A DNA stretch of 64,000 nucleotides from Sphingobacterium deserti (GTDB taxonomy: Bacteria; Bacteroidota; Bacteroidia; Sphingobacteriales; Sphingobacteriaceae). The notes under the pieces are model-generated. The model did not search any database. It was not told the DNA's origin and was given only the letters and a program-made list of their open reading frames with translations. The stretch is taken from NCBI RefSeq assembly GCF_000757725.1, contig NZ_JJMU01000061.1:87694-151693 (forward strand). The letters run 5' to 3'. Of the stretch, positions 26,326 through 37,300 are shown in pieces (positions within the stretch are counted from its first letter, which is position 1; every line of letters starts with the position of its first letter). The position numbers and the translations under genes are program-made.

Positions 26326-26577
26326 TTATTTGGAACGTGTGTAATCGAACCGTGTGTCTTCAGGTTCGAGGTATATAATGCTTTGCGGCTTGTTTAGCAA
26401 AGCAGCCACTTCGCGAACGGAACCCTTTACATCGAAATACAGCTCGCCCGACAGTTTGATACGTGTAAATCGCTTCTCGTCCAAGTCTTCTTCTTCATCT
26501 AGATTGGTAATGTTTGCCACGCCAAAAACTTGTGTTATTTCGTCCTCAGACGCTTGCAAGGTGAAAAATAGTGCCAT
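26326..26577 (-). CDS. Hypothetical 83-residue acidic protein
   Basis: Starts MALFFTLQASEDEITQVFGV and has no signal or membrane segment. An acidic stretch (NLDEEEDLDEKRF) links two parts; the C-terminal half (SGELYFDVKGSVREVAALLN) resembles a small alpha/beta fold with a helix like those in LytTR or FlbD-type domains, but that likeness is weak. No partner gene is apparent. Protein-like composition and a clean intergenic position support it being real. Confidence 0.62.
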   Translation of the reverse strand: MALFFTLQASEDEITQVFGVANITNLDEEEDLDEKRFTRIKLSGELYFDVKGSVREVAALLNKPQSIIYLEPEDTRFDYTRSK

Positions 26578-26846
26578 AATTTATCCTTATTTGCTGTTAC
26601 ATCAGCGCAACGCCCTGTAACTTTTTTCTAAGAACGTGTGCTAAACGATATTGTTCTTCAGAATTTTTGACGATTCGTCGATGTCAAACCCACGCGTTGC
26701 GTTATCAGGATATGCTGATGGGGCGAGGATAAACTATAACGAATAAATTACCGCGTGTTTGTGATAGAATTAGTTTCTTTGTCTATTGGGCGAACGACGT
26801 TTCAGAATTCTTCATACGCCCCATTTGTTACTATCTTATTTTCTAT

Positions 26847-29090
26847 ATGCATCGATTCATTACATGTTATTTAACTTTTAGCCTACTATTTGGCGTTGCT
26901 ATGGCACAGAAGCAACCTGTCGACTATGTCAATCCGTTCATAGGCACTACGAACTATGGTACTACGAATCCTGGCGCGCAGGTTCCGCAAGGACTCATGA
27001 ATGTATCGCCTTTTAATGTGATGGGCTCAACGCTTAATAAGGTCGACAAAGATGCGCGCTGGTGGTCCACACCCTACGAGCATAATAATAAATTTTTAAC
27101 CGGCCTTGCGCATGTCAATTTAAGTGGCGTCGGGTGTCCTGATATGGGAAGTTTACTCCTTATGGCGAGTAGCGGCAAATTGAACGTGGATTACCATGCC
27201 TACGGGAGCACTTACCGGGAAGAAAAAGCCAGCCCAGGATATTACACAGCTTTATTGGACAAGTATAATATCCGGCTGGAATCTTCAGCTACGGCACGTG
27301 TCGGCATTACGCGCTTCACTTTTCCTAAGGGCGAGCATAACATTTTATTAAACCTCGGCGAGGGATTAACCAATGAAACTGGGGCTACTGTGCGTCGTGT
27401 AAGCGATACGGAGGTGGAAGGATCCAAGCTACTGGGGTCTTTTTGCTACACAAATAACCAAGCTGTGTATCCGATTTATTTTGTTATGCGTATTAACAAG
27501 GCGCCGGTTAGTGCCGGATACTGGAAGTTCCAGCGTGCCGGAGAGGAATGGGAAAATGATTGGAACAAGGACGCTGGCAAATACAAGATTTTCACAGACT
27601 ATCGGGGCGAGCTATCGGGCGATGACATCGGCACGTTCTTTACGGTGAAAACCGACGAGAACGAAGCGGTGGAAGTACAGTTGGCCGTATCGTTTGTTAG
27701 CATGGAGAATGCACGCCGCAATTTGGAGGCGGAACAACCTGTGGGCGGCTTTGACGCCATTCATAAGCAAGCAAAGGCCGCATGGAACAAAGATCTATCA
27801 AAGATAGAAGTGACCGGCGGCTCCGAAGATGAACGCACGGTGTTTTACACGGCTTTGTATCACGCACTCATCCATCCAAACGTCTTTCAGGATGTCAACG
27901 GCGAATATCCAGCCATGGAAAGCAGACAGACGTTGCATACCGATAGAAATCGTTATACTGTGTTTTCGTTATGGGATACCTATCGAAACGTGCAGCCGTT
28001 GATGAGTTTACTTTTTCCGGATAGGCAAACGGATATGATTCGTTCCATGATCGGCATGTACAAAGAGAATGGTTGGATGCCCAAGTGGGAGCTTTACAGT
28101 CGGGAGTCCTACACCATGGACGGAGACCCTGCTGTCCCGGTTATCGTAGATGCGTGGATGAAGGGTCTACGCGATTATGATATCGAATCGGTATATGAGG
28201 CTTTTTATAAATCTGCTACGGTGACGGATAGCACAAACCGCATTCGTCCAGACAATGCCGACTATACAAAATTGCATTATGTGCCTTTGCGAGACTCATT
28301 TGATAATTCTGTATCGCATGCAATAGAATATTACGTAGCGGACTGGAATTTAGCGCAACTTGCAGCATCCTTAGGAAAAACGGCAGATGCCGAAATGTTT
28401 GCAAAGCGCGCGCAAGGGTACAAAAATTACTATTCGAAAGAATATGGGACGTTCAGACCTATTTTGCCAAACGGCAGCTTCTTAACGCCATTTGATCCTT
28501 TGATGGGCGCAAACTTCGAACCAAACCATGGTTTTCATGAAGGAAACGCTTGGAATTATTCCTTTGCGGTTCCGCATGACATCCCCGGGCTCGTTAAGCT
28601 TATGGGAGGCAAGAGAAATTTCGTGGATAAGCTTCAATCGACATTTGATAAGGGCTTCTTTGACGTAACGAATGAGCCGGATATGCTATACCCGCATATA
28701 TTTTCGGAGATCGATGGGGAGGAATGGCGTACGCAAAAGTTGGTCAGCAATATCTTAAAAACACATTTCACCAACATGCCCGGCGGTATTCCCGGAAACG
28801 ACGATACCGGCACAATGTCGACTTGGGCACTGATGAATATGATGGGCATTTACCCGTTATGCCCCGGGCGTCCAGACTATACTGTCGTGACACCGGTTTT
28901 CGATAAGGTGGTTATCCACTTGGATCCGGCTTACCATGATGGTGCTTCGCAAGTCGTTATTCGTAAAGCAGGTACAGGAAACTATATTAAAAACATCCGC
29001 ATCGACGGGAAATTAAATAAAGGTTTCAAAATAGCCCATGATAAATTGATTCATAGTAAGGAAATTGTTATTGAGACAATGAATAGGTAG
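26847..29090 (+). CDS. GH92 family alpha-mannosidase (secreted)
   Basis: 747 residues with a signal peptide ending near GVAMAQ. Family 92 marks: YVNPFIGT at the mature start, GAQVPQGL, GLAHVNLSGVGCPDMG, HEGNAWNYSFAVPHD (near 560, with the general acid Glu), and GNDDTGTMSTW followed by GIYPLCPG (near 650, with the catalytic base aspartates). GH92 enzymes are Ca2+-dependent inverting exo-alpha-mannosidases that trim N-glycan or yeast mannan mannose. Here it is not in a SusC/SusD locus, so it may act as a stand-alone periplasmic glycosidase. Confidence 0.93.
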   Translation: MHRFITCYLTFSLLFGVAMAQKQPVDYVNPFIGTTNYGTTNPGAQVPQGLMNVSPFNVMGSTLNKVDKDARWWSTPYEHNNKFLTGLAHVNLSGVGCPDMGSLLLMASSGKLNVDYHAYGSTYREEKASPGYYTALLDKYNIRLESSATARVGITRFTFPKGEHNILLNLGEGLTNETGATVRRVSDTEVEGSKLLGSFCYTNNQAVYPIYFVMRINKAPVSAGYWKFQRAGEEWENDWNKDAGKYKIFTDYRGELSGDDIGTFFTVKTDENEAVEVQLAVSFVSMENARRNLEAEQPVGGFDAIHKQAKAAWNKDLSKIEVTGGSEDERTVFYTALYHALIHPNVFQDVNGEYPAMESRQTLHTDRNRYTVFSLWDTYRNVQPLMSLLFPDRQTDMIRSMIGMYKENGWMPKWELYSRESYTMDGDPAVPVIVDAWMKGLRDYDIESVYEAFYKSATVTDSTNRIRPDNADYTKLHYVPLRDSFDNSVSHAIEYYVADWNLAQLAASLGKTADAEMFAKRAQGYKNYYSKEYGTFRPILPNGSFLTPFDPLMGANFEPNHGFHEGNAWNYSFAVPHDIPGLVKLMGGKRNFVDKLQSTFDKGFFDVTNEPDMLYPHIFSEIDGEEWRTQKLVSNILKTHFTNMPGGIPGNDDTGTMSTWALMNMMGIYPLCPGRPDYTVVTPVFDKVVIHLDPAYHDGASQVVIRKAGTGNYIKNIRIDGKLNKGFKIAHDKLIHSKEIVIETMNR

Positions 29091-29156
29091 TGTTTTGAAT
29101 TAGCGTTTTACCTGTTGACGGTAGCGCGTTTTTTAACGGATTGTCCCTCGCATAAC

Positions 29157-29265
29157 TAATTCAAAATTCAAAATTAAAAATTAAAAATTCAAAATTAAAA
29201 ATTAAAAATTAAAAATTCAAAAGTGAAAATTCAAAAGTGAAAATTAAAAATTCAAAAATAAAAAA
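29157..29265. repeat. Low-complexity A/T tandem array
   Basis: About nine imperfect units of AAAATTAAAAATTC / AAAAGTGAAAATTC type follow the GH92 gene. Period varies between 7 and 14 bases, consistent with slippage. Confidence 0.8.
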
Positions 29266-29312
29266 AGTATATACCATAGCAACTCTATATACTCTCTACT
29301 GATAACTAATCT

Positions 29313-29365
29313 TTATACGCACTACGCACTACGCACTACTCATTACTCACTACTCACTACTCATT
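29313..29365. repeat. ACTACGC/ACTACTC short tandem repeats
   Basis: Seven- and eight-base units (CACTACG, CACTACT, CATTACT) repeat about seven times and run into the stop codon of treZ. Together with the A/T array they fill most of the gap between convergent genes. Confidence 0.75.
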
Positions 29366-31181
29366 ATGCACTAACTAACGCAAGCAATATCCCTGACGTT
29401 GAGGCGACGGTCACACTGCTATCGACAGCATCCCCCATATTACTGTCGCCCGCCCATTGCCTGTCGTTGCTGTCGAGCATAATCTTCCACTGGCCATCAA
29501 CTTCATAGCTTTGCGTCTCTGCTGAAAAATTTAGGATTGCCAACATCTGGTTTTTTCCGCTGCCCATTGTAAGAAGGATGCTATCCTTTTCTTTATCATG
29601 CTCTACCGCTAATTGCTCTCTTCCGAAGCTGCCCGACGCCTGCAGCTCGCGACGTAGCTTTATCAACTTCGTGTAGTAGTTCAACATTTTTTGCTGTGTG
29701 TCTGCTTCAACTTCATTCCAGTCTAATACGCAGGTATTAAAGGTCGCTGTCGCTTGCGGATCGGGCGGTGTACCTTCGCTTTGGAAATCTGCAAATTCAG
29801 CTTTTCTGCCTTCTCGTACAGCTTCAATCAGCTCTTCATCGCCATGGCTCACAAAGTACTGAAACGGTTTTTCGGTACCCCATTCTTCACCCATAAATAA
29901 CATCGGTGTATACGGGGAAAGTATAACAGCCATGGCCATGAGCCGTTGCACGCTTTTCGAATATAAGGCTGCACTACGTTCACCCAGCATTCTATTTCCT
30001 ACCTGATCATGATTTTGGGAAAAGACAATAAAGCGCTCCCCACTTAGCCCGGCTGCTGATGTGCCGAAAAACTTCTCCCGATGTGTAGAATAATTGCCAT
30101 CAAAAACGTAGGCTTTTTCGTAGGCCTTTGCCAAGTCTTCCAACCCATTAAAATCCTTGTAATACCCTTTTTTCTCTTCTCCGGCTGCCACCCGTAGGGC
30201 GTGATGAAATTCATCAATCCACTGGGCATCCATTGCAAATGCATTGTTCTGCAGCGGATCTAAGTACCGCCTGTCGTTTAAATCGCATTCAACGATCAGG
30301 TAATGCGGTTTTTTGCGAGCTGCGATAATATCGTCTGTGAGTTGACGTACCTCCTGCAAAATATGTTTTGGGCTAAAGTCCTTTATAGCATGCACGGCAT
30401 CCAGTCGTAGCCCATCGATGTGGAAATCTTCAAACCACATACGGATGTTGGCCAATACAAAATCGCGAACACCGTGGCTATAGGCATCGTCATAATTGAT
30501 CGCTTTACCCCAGGGCGTGCTGTATTTTTCCGTGAAGTAGGGACCAAAGTTGGGAAGATAGTTCCCTTCTGGTCCGAAGTGATTGTACACCACATCAAGA
30601 ATCACGGCTATCCCTGCTTCATGGCAAGCATCAACAAGTTGCTGCAAACCCTTTGCGCCGCCATAGCTGTGTTGCACGGCGAAAAGAAAGACGCCATCAT
30701 AGCCCCAGTTTCTATCACCTGGAAACTGGGCTACGGGCATAATTTCAATGGCATTGATCCCTAATTTTAGCAGATGCGGAATACGTTCGATAACGCCAGA
30801 GAAGTCATGGCTAGCGGTAAACGTTCCTACATGCAGCTCATAGATAATGAGCTTATCCAAAGCGGGAGGGTGGTAATTTTCATCCCGCCAAGGATACTGC
30901 AGATCGACGATTTGCGAAGCGCCATGCACGCCCTCGGGCTGCGCTAGCGAAGCAGGGTCGGGGTAAGGCTCGCCATCAATTTGAAAGCGATAGGAATCGC
31001 CTTCCTTTAAGGCATCACTCTCCGCATACCAATAGCCATATTTTCCAATGGCTAAAGGAATGTCTGCACCACGTTTCTCCACTCGGCAAATAACCGACTT
31101 CGCGTCTGGCGCCCATACATTGATGTGCGCCGTTCCATTTCGAAGTGATACACCTATATTATTAACTCCTGTTTCAAACAT
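29364..31181 (-). CDS. treZ: Malto-oligosyltrehalose trehalohydrolase
   Basis: 605 residues from the ATG of MFETGVNNIG; a TTG six codons earlier is less likely. An N-terminal CBM48-like Ig domain (to about 100) is followed by the GH13 barrel with DGLRLDAVHAI (near 257, nucleophile Asp), IVECDLND (near 296, acid Glu) and QNHDQVGNR (near 392), and a C-terminal beta domain. It hydrolyses the bond next to the trehalosyl end of maltooligosyltrehalose and frees trehalose. The gene starts 23 bases after treX on the same strand, and treY lies one gene away. Confidence 0.92.
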   Translation of the reverse strand: MFETGVNNIGVSLRNGTAHINVWAPDAKSVICRVEKRGADIPLAIGKYGYWYAESDALKEGDSYRFQIDGEPYPDPASLAQPEGVHGASQIVDLQYPWRDENYHPPALDKLIIYELHVGTFTASHDFSGVIERIPHLLKLGINAIEIMPVAQFPGDRNWGYDGVFLFAVQHSYGGAKGLQQLVDACHEAGIAVILDVVYNHFGPEGNYLPNFGPYFTEKYSTPWGKAINYDDAYSHGVRDFVLANIRMWFEDFHIDGLRLDAVHAIKDFSPKHILQEVRQLTDDIIAARKKPHYLIVECDLNDRRYLDPLQNNAFAMDAQWIDEFHHALRVAAGEEKKGYYKDFNGLEDLAKAYEKAYVFDGNYSTHREKFFGTSAAGLSGERFIVFSQNHDQVGNRMLGERSAALYSKSVQRLMAMAVILSPYTPMLFMGEEWGTEKPFQYFVSHGDEELIEAVREGRKAEFADFQSEGTPPDPQATATFNTCVLDWNEVEADTQQKMLNYYTKLIKLRRELQASGSFGREQLAVEHDKEKDSILLTMGSGKNQMLAILNFSAETQSYEVDGQWKIMLDSNDRQWAGDSNMGDAVDSSVTVASTSGILLALVSA

Positions 31182-31204
31182 AAATTTAAATCGTTGCAAA
31201 AAAA

Positions 31205-33343
31205 CTATTTTGTTGGCTGTTCGATTTCTTTCGACATAAGTAGCACGATAGAGCGCGATTGTACGGCAATCTTGCTACCAGCATCATACTCTTCATGCGC
31301 TTCAATAACGTCCAAGCTGGTGTCTAACATCTTGACCCATTTTTTGCCATATTTTTCTGATGGTAATTGGTAGTCCAACGTTTCCCAGTACGCATTGAAC
31401 ATCAAATAAAAGCTATGATCCAAAATCTTCGTACCGTCTTCATTCACGGAACGGATGCCGTGACCGTTTAGGAATACAGCCAAAGAGCGTGCGAAATCGT
31501 GCTGCCAGTGCGAGTCTTCCATTTCTTGGCCTTCTGGTAAGAACCACGCGATATCCTCGAGTCCTATCCCTTTTATTGGCATGCCTTGAAACCATTTCCG
31601 ACGTGAGAACGTAGGGTGTTCTTTGCGAAACGCTATCAACTGTTGTGTGAATTTTAGCAAACTTTCGTCCTTACCAGCCCAGTCCAGCCATGAGATCTCA
31701 TTATCTTGGCAATAGGCGTTGTTATTCCCGCCTTGCGTGCGGCTAAATTCATCACCAGCAACAATCATAGGAACACCTTGCGATAGGAACAGCGTTGTCA
31801 TCAAGTTTCGCTTTTGTTTAGCACGAAGGGCATTTATCGCTTTATCATCTGTAGGGCCTTCGGCACCGCAATTCCACGATCTATTGTGGCTTTCACCATC
31901 ATTATTATCCTCGCCATTTGCCTCGTTGTGTTTCTCGTTATAGGAGACGAGGTCATGCAACGTAAAGCCATCATGTGCGGTAATAAAATTTATGCTGGCC
32001 GTCGGCTTTCTGTAATCATCCTGATAAAGGTCGGACGAACCCGTTAACCGATCTGCAAATTCGCCCAACATACTATCCGCACCAATCCAATAATCGCGGA
32101 TGCAATCCCGATACTTGCCGTTCCATTCCGCCCATCCCGGAGGAAATTTACCGACCTGATAACCACCCTCGCCGATGTCCCAAGGCTCGGCAATAAGCTT
32201 CACCTGAGAGATAATAGGATCTTGGTGTATGACATCAAAGAAAGAGCTTAATTTGTCTACCTCATGCAACTCTCTAGCCAATGCTGAAGCCAAATCGAAG
32301 CGGAAGCCATCAACATGCATCTCCTGAATCCAATAGCGTAGACTGTCCATGATCAACCGCAAAACACTCGGATAGCGTGCATTTAGCGTGTTCCCTGTTC
32401 CCGTATAGTCTGTGTAATAGCGCGCATCCTCCTCCAAACGATAATAGGCTGCATTATCTATTCCTCGGAACGACAAAGTCGGCCCCATTTGATTGCCCTC
32501 GCCCGTGTGGTTATACACCACATCCAAAATAACTTCAATGCCGGCCTTATGCAAGGCTTTCACCATTTCCTTAAATTCATTAACTTGTTGTCCCTGGATA
32601 CCGTTTCCGGCGTAGCGCACATCAGGAGCAAAGAAGCCTATTGTATTGTAACCCCAATAATTGGTCAAGTCATTATCTTTCAGGTGCCGATCTGTTATAA
32701 AATGATGCACCGGCATCAACTCTATAGCCGTGATGCCCAAATCCTTTAAGTAATTGATGGTAACAGGATGTCCCAAGGCTGTGTAGGTTCCCCGAATTTC
32801 TTCCGGAATATCAGGGTGCTGCTGCGTAAAGCCTTTGACATGTGTTTCGTATATGATGCTCTTATGCAAAGGAGTGTGCAGCAGCTTGTCGCCTTCCCAA
32901 TCAAAATTATTGTCTACTACTACACATTTCGGTATAAACGGGGCACTGTCGACATCGCTAAAACTTAGATCTTGGTCCGGGTGTCCAACATCGTAGCCAA
33001 AAAGCGCATCGTCCCACTGCAAGGTACCTGCAATCGCTTTTGCATATGGATCGATAAGCAATTTATGCGGGTTAAAACGGTGCCCGTTCTGTGGGTCGTA
33101 AGGGCCATACACACGGTACCCGTACAATTGCCCGGGATGCACATCGGGAATGTACACGTGCCATATTTGGTGTGTACGTTCCTTAATACGAATTTTTAAA
33201 GATTCTGTAGGGTCTTCGCTACTATTAAAAAGACAAAGGTCTACGCCTTCAGCATTTTCGGCGTAAATAGAAAAGTTCACCCCCTGTCCATCATACGTTG
33301 CCCCTAAAGGGTAGGGCGACCCCGGAAATACTTTCGTGTCCAT
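31205..33343 (-). CDS. treX: Glycogen debranching enzyme, isoamylase type (TreX/GlgX)
   Basis: 712 residues. It opens with the GlgX/TreX signature FPGSPYPLGATYDGQGVNFS, then GH13 subfamily 11 barrel motifs DVVYNHTGEGNQ, DGFRFDLASAL (near 346), LIAEPWDIG (near 383) and ITAHDGF (near 459). A C-terminal beta domain ends the protein. It removes alpha-1,6 branches from glycogen to give linear maltodextrins that feed TreY. It is directly upstream of treZ in one transcription unit. The symbol glgX would be equally correct by sequence; context favours treX. Confidence 0.92.
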   Translation of the reverse strand: MDTKVFPGSPYPLGATYDGQGVNFSIYAENAEGVDLCLFNSSEDPTESLKIRIKERTHQIWHVYIPDVHPGQLYGYRVYGPYDPQNGHRFNPHKLLIDPYAKAIAGTLQWDDALFGYDVGHPDQDLSFSDVDSAPFIPKCVVVDNNFDWEGDKLLHTPLHKSIIYETHVKGFTQQHPDIPEEIRGTYTALGHPVTINYLKDLGITAIELMPVHHFITDRHLKDNDLTNYWGYNTIGFFAPDVRYAGNGIQGQQVNEFKEMVKALHKAGIEVILDVVYNHTGEGNQMGPTLSFRGIDNAAYYRLEEDARYYTDYTGTGNTLNARYPSVLRLIMDSLRYWIQEMHVDGFRFDLASALARELHEVDKLSSFFDVIHQDPIISQVKLIAEPWDIGEGGYQVGKFPPGWAEWNGKYRDCIRDYWIGADSMLGEFADRLTGSSDLYQDDYRKPTASINFITAHDGFTLHDLVSYNEKHNEANGEDNNDGESHNRSWNCGAEGPTDDKAINALRAKQKRNLMTTLFLSQGVPMIVAGDEFSRTQGGNNNAYCQDNEISWLDWAGKDESLLKFTQQLIAFRKEHPTFSRRKWFQGMPIKGIGLEDIAWFLPEGQEMEDSHWQHDFARSLAVFLNGHGIRSVNEDGTKILDHSFYLMFNAYWETLDYQLPSEKYGKKWVKMLDTSLDVIEAHEEYDAGSKIAVQSRSIVLLMSKEIEQPTK

Positions 33344-33691
33344 GTTTTAAATAATTTCTTGTAAGGTTATGGCGTACATATCCTGCTTCATACAATACCC
33401 ATACATGTAGTGCTATCGACAAAACATGTGTAATGGTATTCCAGCATGACGTACGTTATGTTTGTGCTATCATAACAACTTACCGACTCGCTAAGTTTTG
33501 CGAATAGTATTTTATTTTATTGCGGCATACCCTCGCTCAAATGTTTTAGTAAGCTTTTGATGGAGTGGACGAACGTTGGACCACATCGCGCCTGCAGCTT
33601 CATGAATAGATATGTAGGGCATTCCTTAATAAGGCTTTGTGTAACAACTTTTTTCTGCAAAATAGGTTATACATTAAAACGTATTCCTGCT
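33344..33691. other. 348-base divergent region upstream of treX
   Basis: No supported gene. A longer in-frame extension of the DUF421 gene runs through the right half, but its residues are not membrane-like and do not fit that family. Presumed to hold the treXZ and DUF421 promoters. Confidence 0.45.
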
Positions 33692-34372
33692 ATGCTAGAA
33701 ATTGAAAAGTTGTTTGTGGGTGGTGCCGATTTTGATTTTTTGACAGAGATTATTTGGCGAACGGTCATCATGTTTATTTTGATATTGATCATCTTGCGTT
33801 TGTCCGGCAGGAGAGGGGTTCGGCAGCTCACGCTTTTCGAAGTGGCAATAATTATAAGCCTCGGCTCCGCAGCGGGCGATCCCATGTTTCAGGAAGATAT
33901 TCCTGTTGTCTATTCAGTGATCGTTTTTGGTTGCGTGATGGGCGTATATAAGCTTGTTACGTGGTTGGCTTCGCGTCTTAAGTGGGTGGCCGTCATGATG
34001 GAAGGCAAGGCAATGACGATCGTGAAAGATGGAATGTTTGATGTGCGCCATGAGAATCAGCACGATTTTTCCAAAATGGAATTTTTCGCCGAGCTTCGCA
34101 ACCTTTCTATCGAGCACCTCGGCCAAGTGCGTGAAGGCATCCTGGAAGTTGATGGCACGATGAGCGTGCTATACTATAGCGATGAAGATACGAAACCTGG
34201 GCTGCCGTTATTTCCGTCACACTATATTGAAGTTAAACCGGCTGAGCGTACCGGACCTTTCGCATGCATGTATTGTGGCGCGGTGCAGCATGAAGTTGTG
34301 CTAGGCACCCACAAATGTGATCGTTGCGGACGAGATAGGTGGACTTTAGCTTTAAAAACCAAGCGCGCCTAA
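33692..34372 (+). CDS. DUF421/YetF-type membrane protein with C-terminal zinc ribbon
   Basis: 226 residues from MLEIEKLFVGG; an upstream ATG would add 45 residues unlike the family. Helices are at about 20-38, 50-66 and 70-90. The soluble YetF domain follows (MEGKAMTIVKDG, then ELRNLSIEHLGQVREGILE). Unusually the last 35 residues carry two Cys pairs, CMYCG and CDRCG, spaced like a rubredoxin or zinc ribbon, which ordinary YetF proteins lack. DUF421 proteins are envelope-stress linked in spore formers; role here unknown. Convergent with the treY-malQ gene, 15 bases apart. Confidence 0.87.
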   Translation: MLEIEKLFVGGADFDFLTEIIWRTVIMFILILIILRLSGRRGVRQLTLFEVAIIISLGSAAGDPMFQEDIPVVYSVIVFGCVMGVYKLVTWLASRLKWVAVMMEGKAMTIVKDGMFDVRHENQHDFSKMEFFAELRNLSIEHLGQVREGILEVDGTMSVLYYSDEDTKPGLPLFPSHYIEVKPAERTGPFACMYCGAVQHEVVLGTHKCDRCGRDRWTLALKTKRA

Positions 34373-34387
34373 TCTCGCCCGATAACT

Positions 34388-37300
34388 TTACAACCTATCG
34401 TATAGCGTAGCGTATAGCTTTAGCTGCTGTATCTTCGGCTGTTTAAAAGCGTTAGGCAGCATGCGCCACGACCAATTGCTTACTGTACTCGATGGCGTGT
34501 TCATGCGGTGTTTTTTTCCAAGCGATAATACGTCTTGCATAGGGATAATGACCGTGTTTGCTACCGATCCATAAGCCACTTTTGTAAGCAGGTCCGCCAC
34601 GTTCTTGGCATAAACCGTAGAGGATAAGTATGCCTGCAGTCGGCTGCGGGAATTTTGGTCTATATCCGCCTTAAACCATCCCACCGTCGTATTGTTATCA
34701 TGCGTGCCGGTATAAACGACAAAGTTTTTCCGGTAGTGATGCGGTATGTGTGGCGACTGCGGCAGGTCGTCGCCAAAAGCAAATTGCAGCACTTTCATTC
34801 CTGCCAATCCATATTTGTCGCGGAGCGCGTAAACCTCGTCATCAATATCTCCTAAGTCTTCTGCGATAAAAGGCATCTCACCGAAAGCAGATTTAAGCCT
34901 ATTGAACAAGTCCCTTCCGGGGCCGGTCTTCCATTCACCTTCTGCTGCAGTTTCAGCGGAAGCGGGGATACTCCAATAGGCGGCAAAGGCCCGGAAGTGA
35001 TCCAAGCGAACCTGATCGAATAAAGCTAAATTTTGCTTCACACGAGCGACCCACCACTGGAAGCCTTCTTTCTTATGGTTTGCCCAACGGAACACGGGCA
35101 TTCCCCACTGTTGACCGTCAGCGTTGAAGTAATCTGGCGGAACGCCGGCCATTTCCTTGATCTGTCCATTATTATCGAGCGCAAATAAATGGCGGTTTGC
35201 CCATACATCGGCAGAGTCATGGCCGACATAAATAGGAATATCACCAAGAATCTCGATATTCAATCCATAACAATAGGCTTTAAGTTGAGCCCACTGCTTG
35301 AAGAATATGTATTGCAACCACTTTTCGCGCTCCAGAAGCTTTTTGTTTTCATGTGTGAATAGTTGTAAGGCTTGCGGATCACGTTCTTTGTATTCTTTTG
35401 CCCATTCGTGCCAAGGAGCATCTTGATGGTACTGCCGCAAGCTCATAAATAGGGCGTAGTCATTGATCCAAAAATCTTGTTCTGAACAAAATGCAGAAAA
35501 AGCAGCGTCATTACTAGGGTCGGCACGTTCAAAGGCTTGGTACAGGCATGGCATTTTTGACGATACGACGCTATCGTAATCTATGTTATTGGAAGCTTCT
35601 GCTAGTTGTTGTTGTAATTCTTCTTCATGCAAGAGATTTTCTTTCACCAAGGTCTGAAGATCAATAAAAAGCGGATTGCCTGCCATGGCACTTAATGTGC
35701 TGTATGGCGAGTATTGTTGCTGCTTGGAAAGCGGGTTAAGCGGAAGCACTTGCCAAAAGCGCTGCCCGGCAGCATGTAGATTCCGGGCAAAGGAAAATGC
35801 GCTGTCGCCTAAATCGCCGATACCATAAGCGGATGGCAGAGAGCTGATGTGCATCAATATGCCGGCACGACGTGGGTTTGGCGCTATTTCATACGCCAAC
35901 ACCGCAATAGGAAGCTCTTGGAATAATTCGTTTAAATTTACCTGACCTCCCGATCCTTCGCCTGTGTACAACACACTTTTCCATGTTATAGCAGCCTGTG
36001 TAGGTAGGATTACCCGTGTATCTTCCCAGTCGAAGTCACGTAATTGGTTTTGCTGTAGCTTGGTGATACCGGCGAGGTGCAAAGGCAAAATCACGACAAT
36101 TGACTTGTTGTGGTATTGTCGTGCAAAAGCCATAACATGCTGTTGATATTTCCCTTCGACCGGCAACGGTTGATAACTTCCCTTCTCAAAAGCCTCGGTT
36201 GACGAATGCCTGAGTTGCGCTAGCGTATGTAACAACCATAGTTTAATCTTCCCGTTTTCACGTTCTTCCCAAAGGTTAGCCAGCCGGTTCTGATGAGGTA
36301 TCTTGGTTATGTCATCCAAATACTCCCTTCGTTTCTGATAATCGACAGGTCGGCGGTTATCCGGATCCACAAAGCTAAAATCCCATAGTTCTGTACCTTG
36401 ATAGACATCAGGCACACCTGGCGCGGTAAATTTTAGTGTGAGTTGTGCTAACGAATTGATGACGGCGAAATCGTTGAAACTGCGGAGTAGATCCTTTAGC
36501 GACTTAATAAACTTGCCTTCCGGCTGAAGCAAGAAGCGGGCAAATTGATGTACAGTGTCTTCATACTCCTCGTTCGGTGTTGCCCAATCCGATCGTTCCT
36601 TACCTTCGCGCAAGTACTTTGTCAAGAATGCTAAAAAGCGTTCCTCGAACGTCGTATCCTCTTCTCCCGACATAGGGTATGCGCCATATAGCGATTGGTA
36701 AATGGTATATTCATCATTCGGATGAGGGAAGGGGCCATCATACGTTTTCTCCAATATGCTGTGCCATTTTTTTACCGCTGCTATCCAGCGTGATGGCCAT
36801 GCCGTGATCACTTGCAGACGGCTTCGGGTGTCTTCTGCTCGCTTCGTGTCATGCGTACTGCTGCCGTTCAGCGCCAATGGCCAGTGCTTTTGCCTTGCCG
36901 CCATCAGTGTATGGAAATCTTCTACCAACAGTCCGAAATTTTCCGGATGGTCGCCCACTTCGTTACTACCTAGATAGCGGTTGTATGTATACATCAATGT
37001 ATCTTCAACCCCTTTCGCCATAGCAGGGCCGGCGAATTGCATACAGCGTGTAAAAAATGTAGCTGCTCGTTTTTTGTAATCTTCGCTATCGGAAACTTGT
37101 GCCCGTCTTAGTGCTTCGACAAATTGCATCACTTCTGATTTATGATCAGGGTTCATCTTTTTGACCTTTTTAAACACCTTTTCCAACTGCTGATAATTCT
37201 TAGCGGCTAAGGGAAAACTGCTGTCGTAAAACCGATAAACGGGAAATTCAATCAATAAAGATGTGATAACCTCTGTCATTCTCCTTTTATCAAGGACTTT

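Noticed and set aside
29157..29365. CRISPR array
   Set aside because: Units are 7-14 bases, vary in length and have no spacers.
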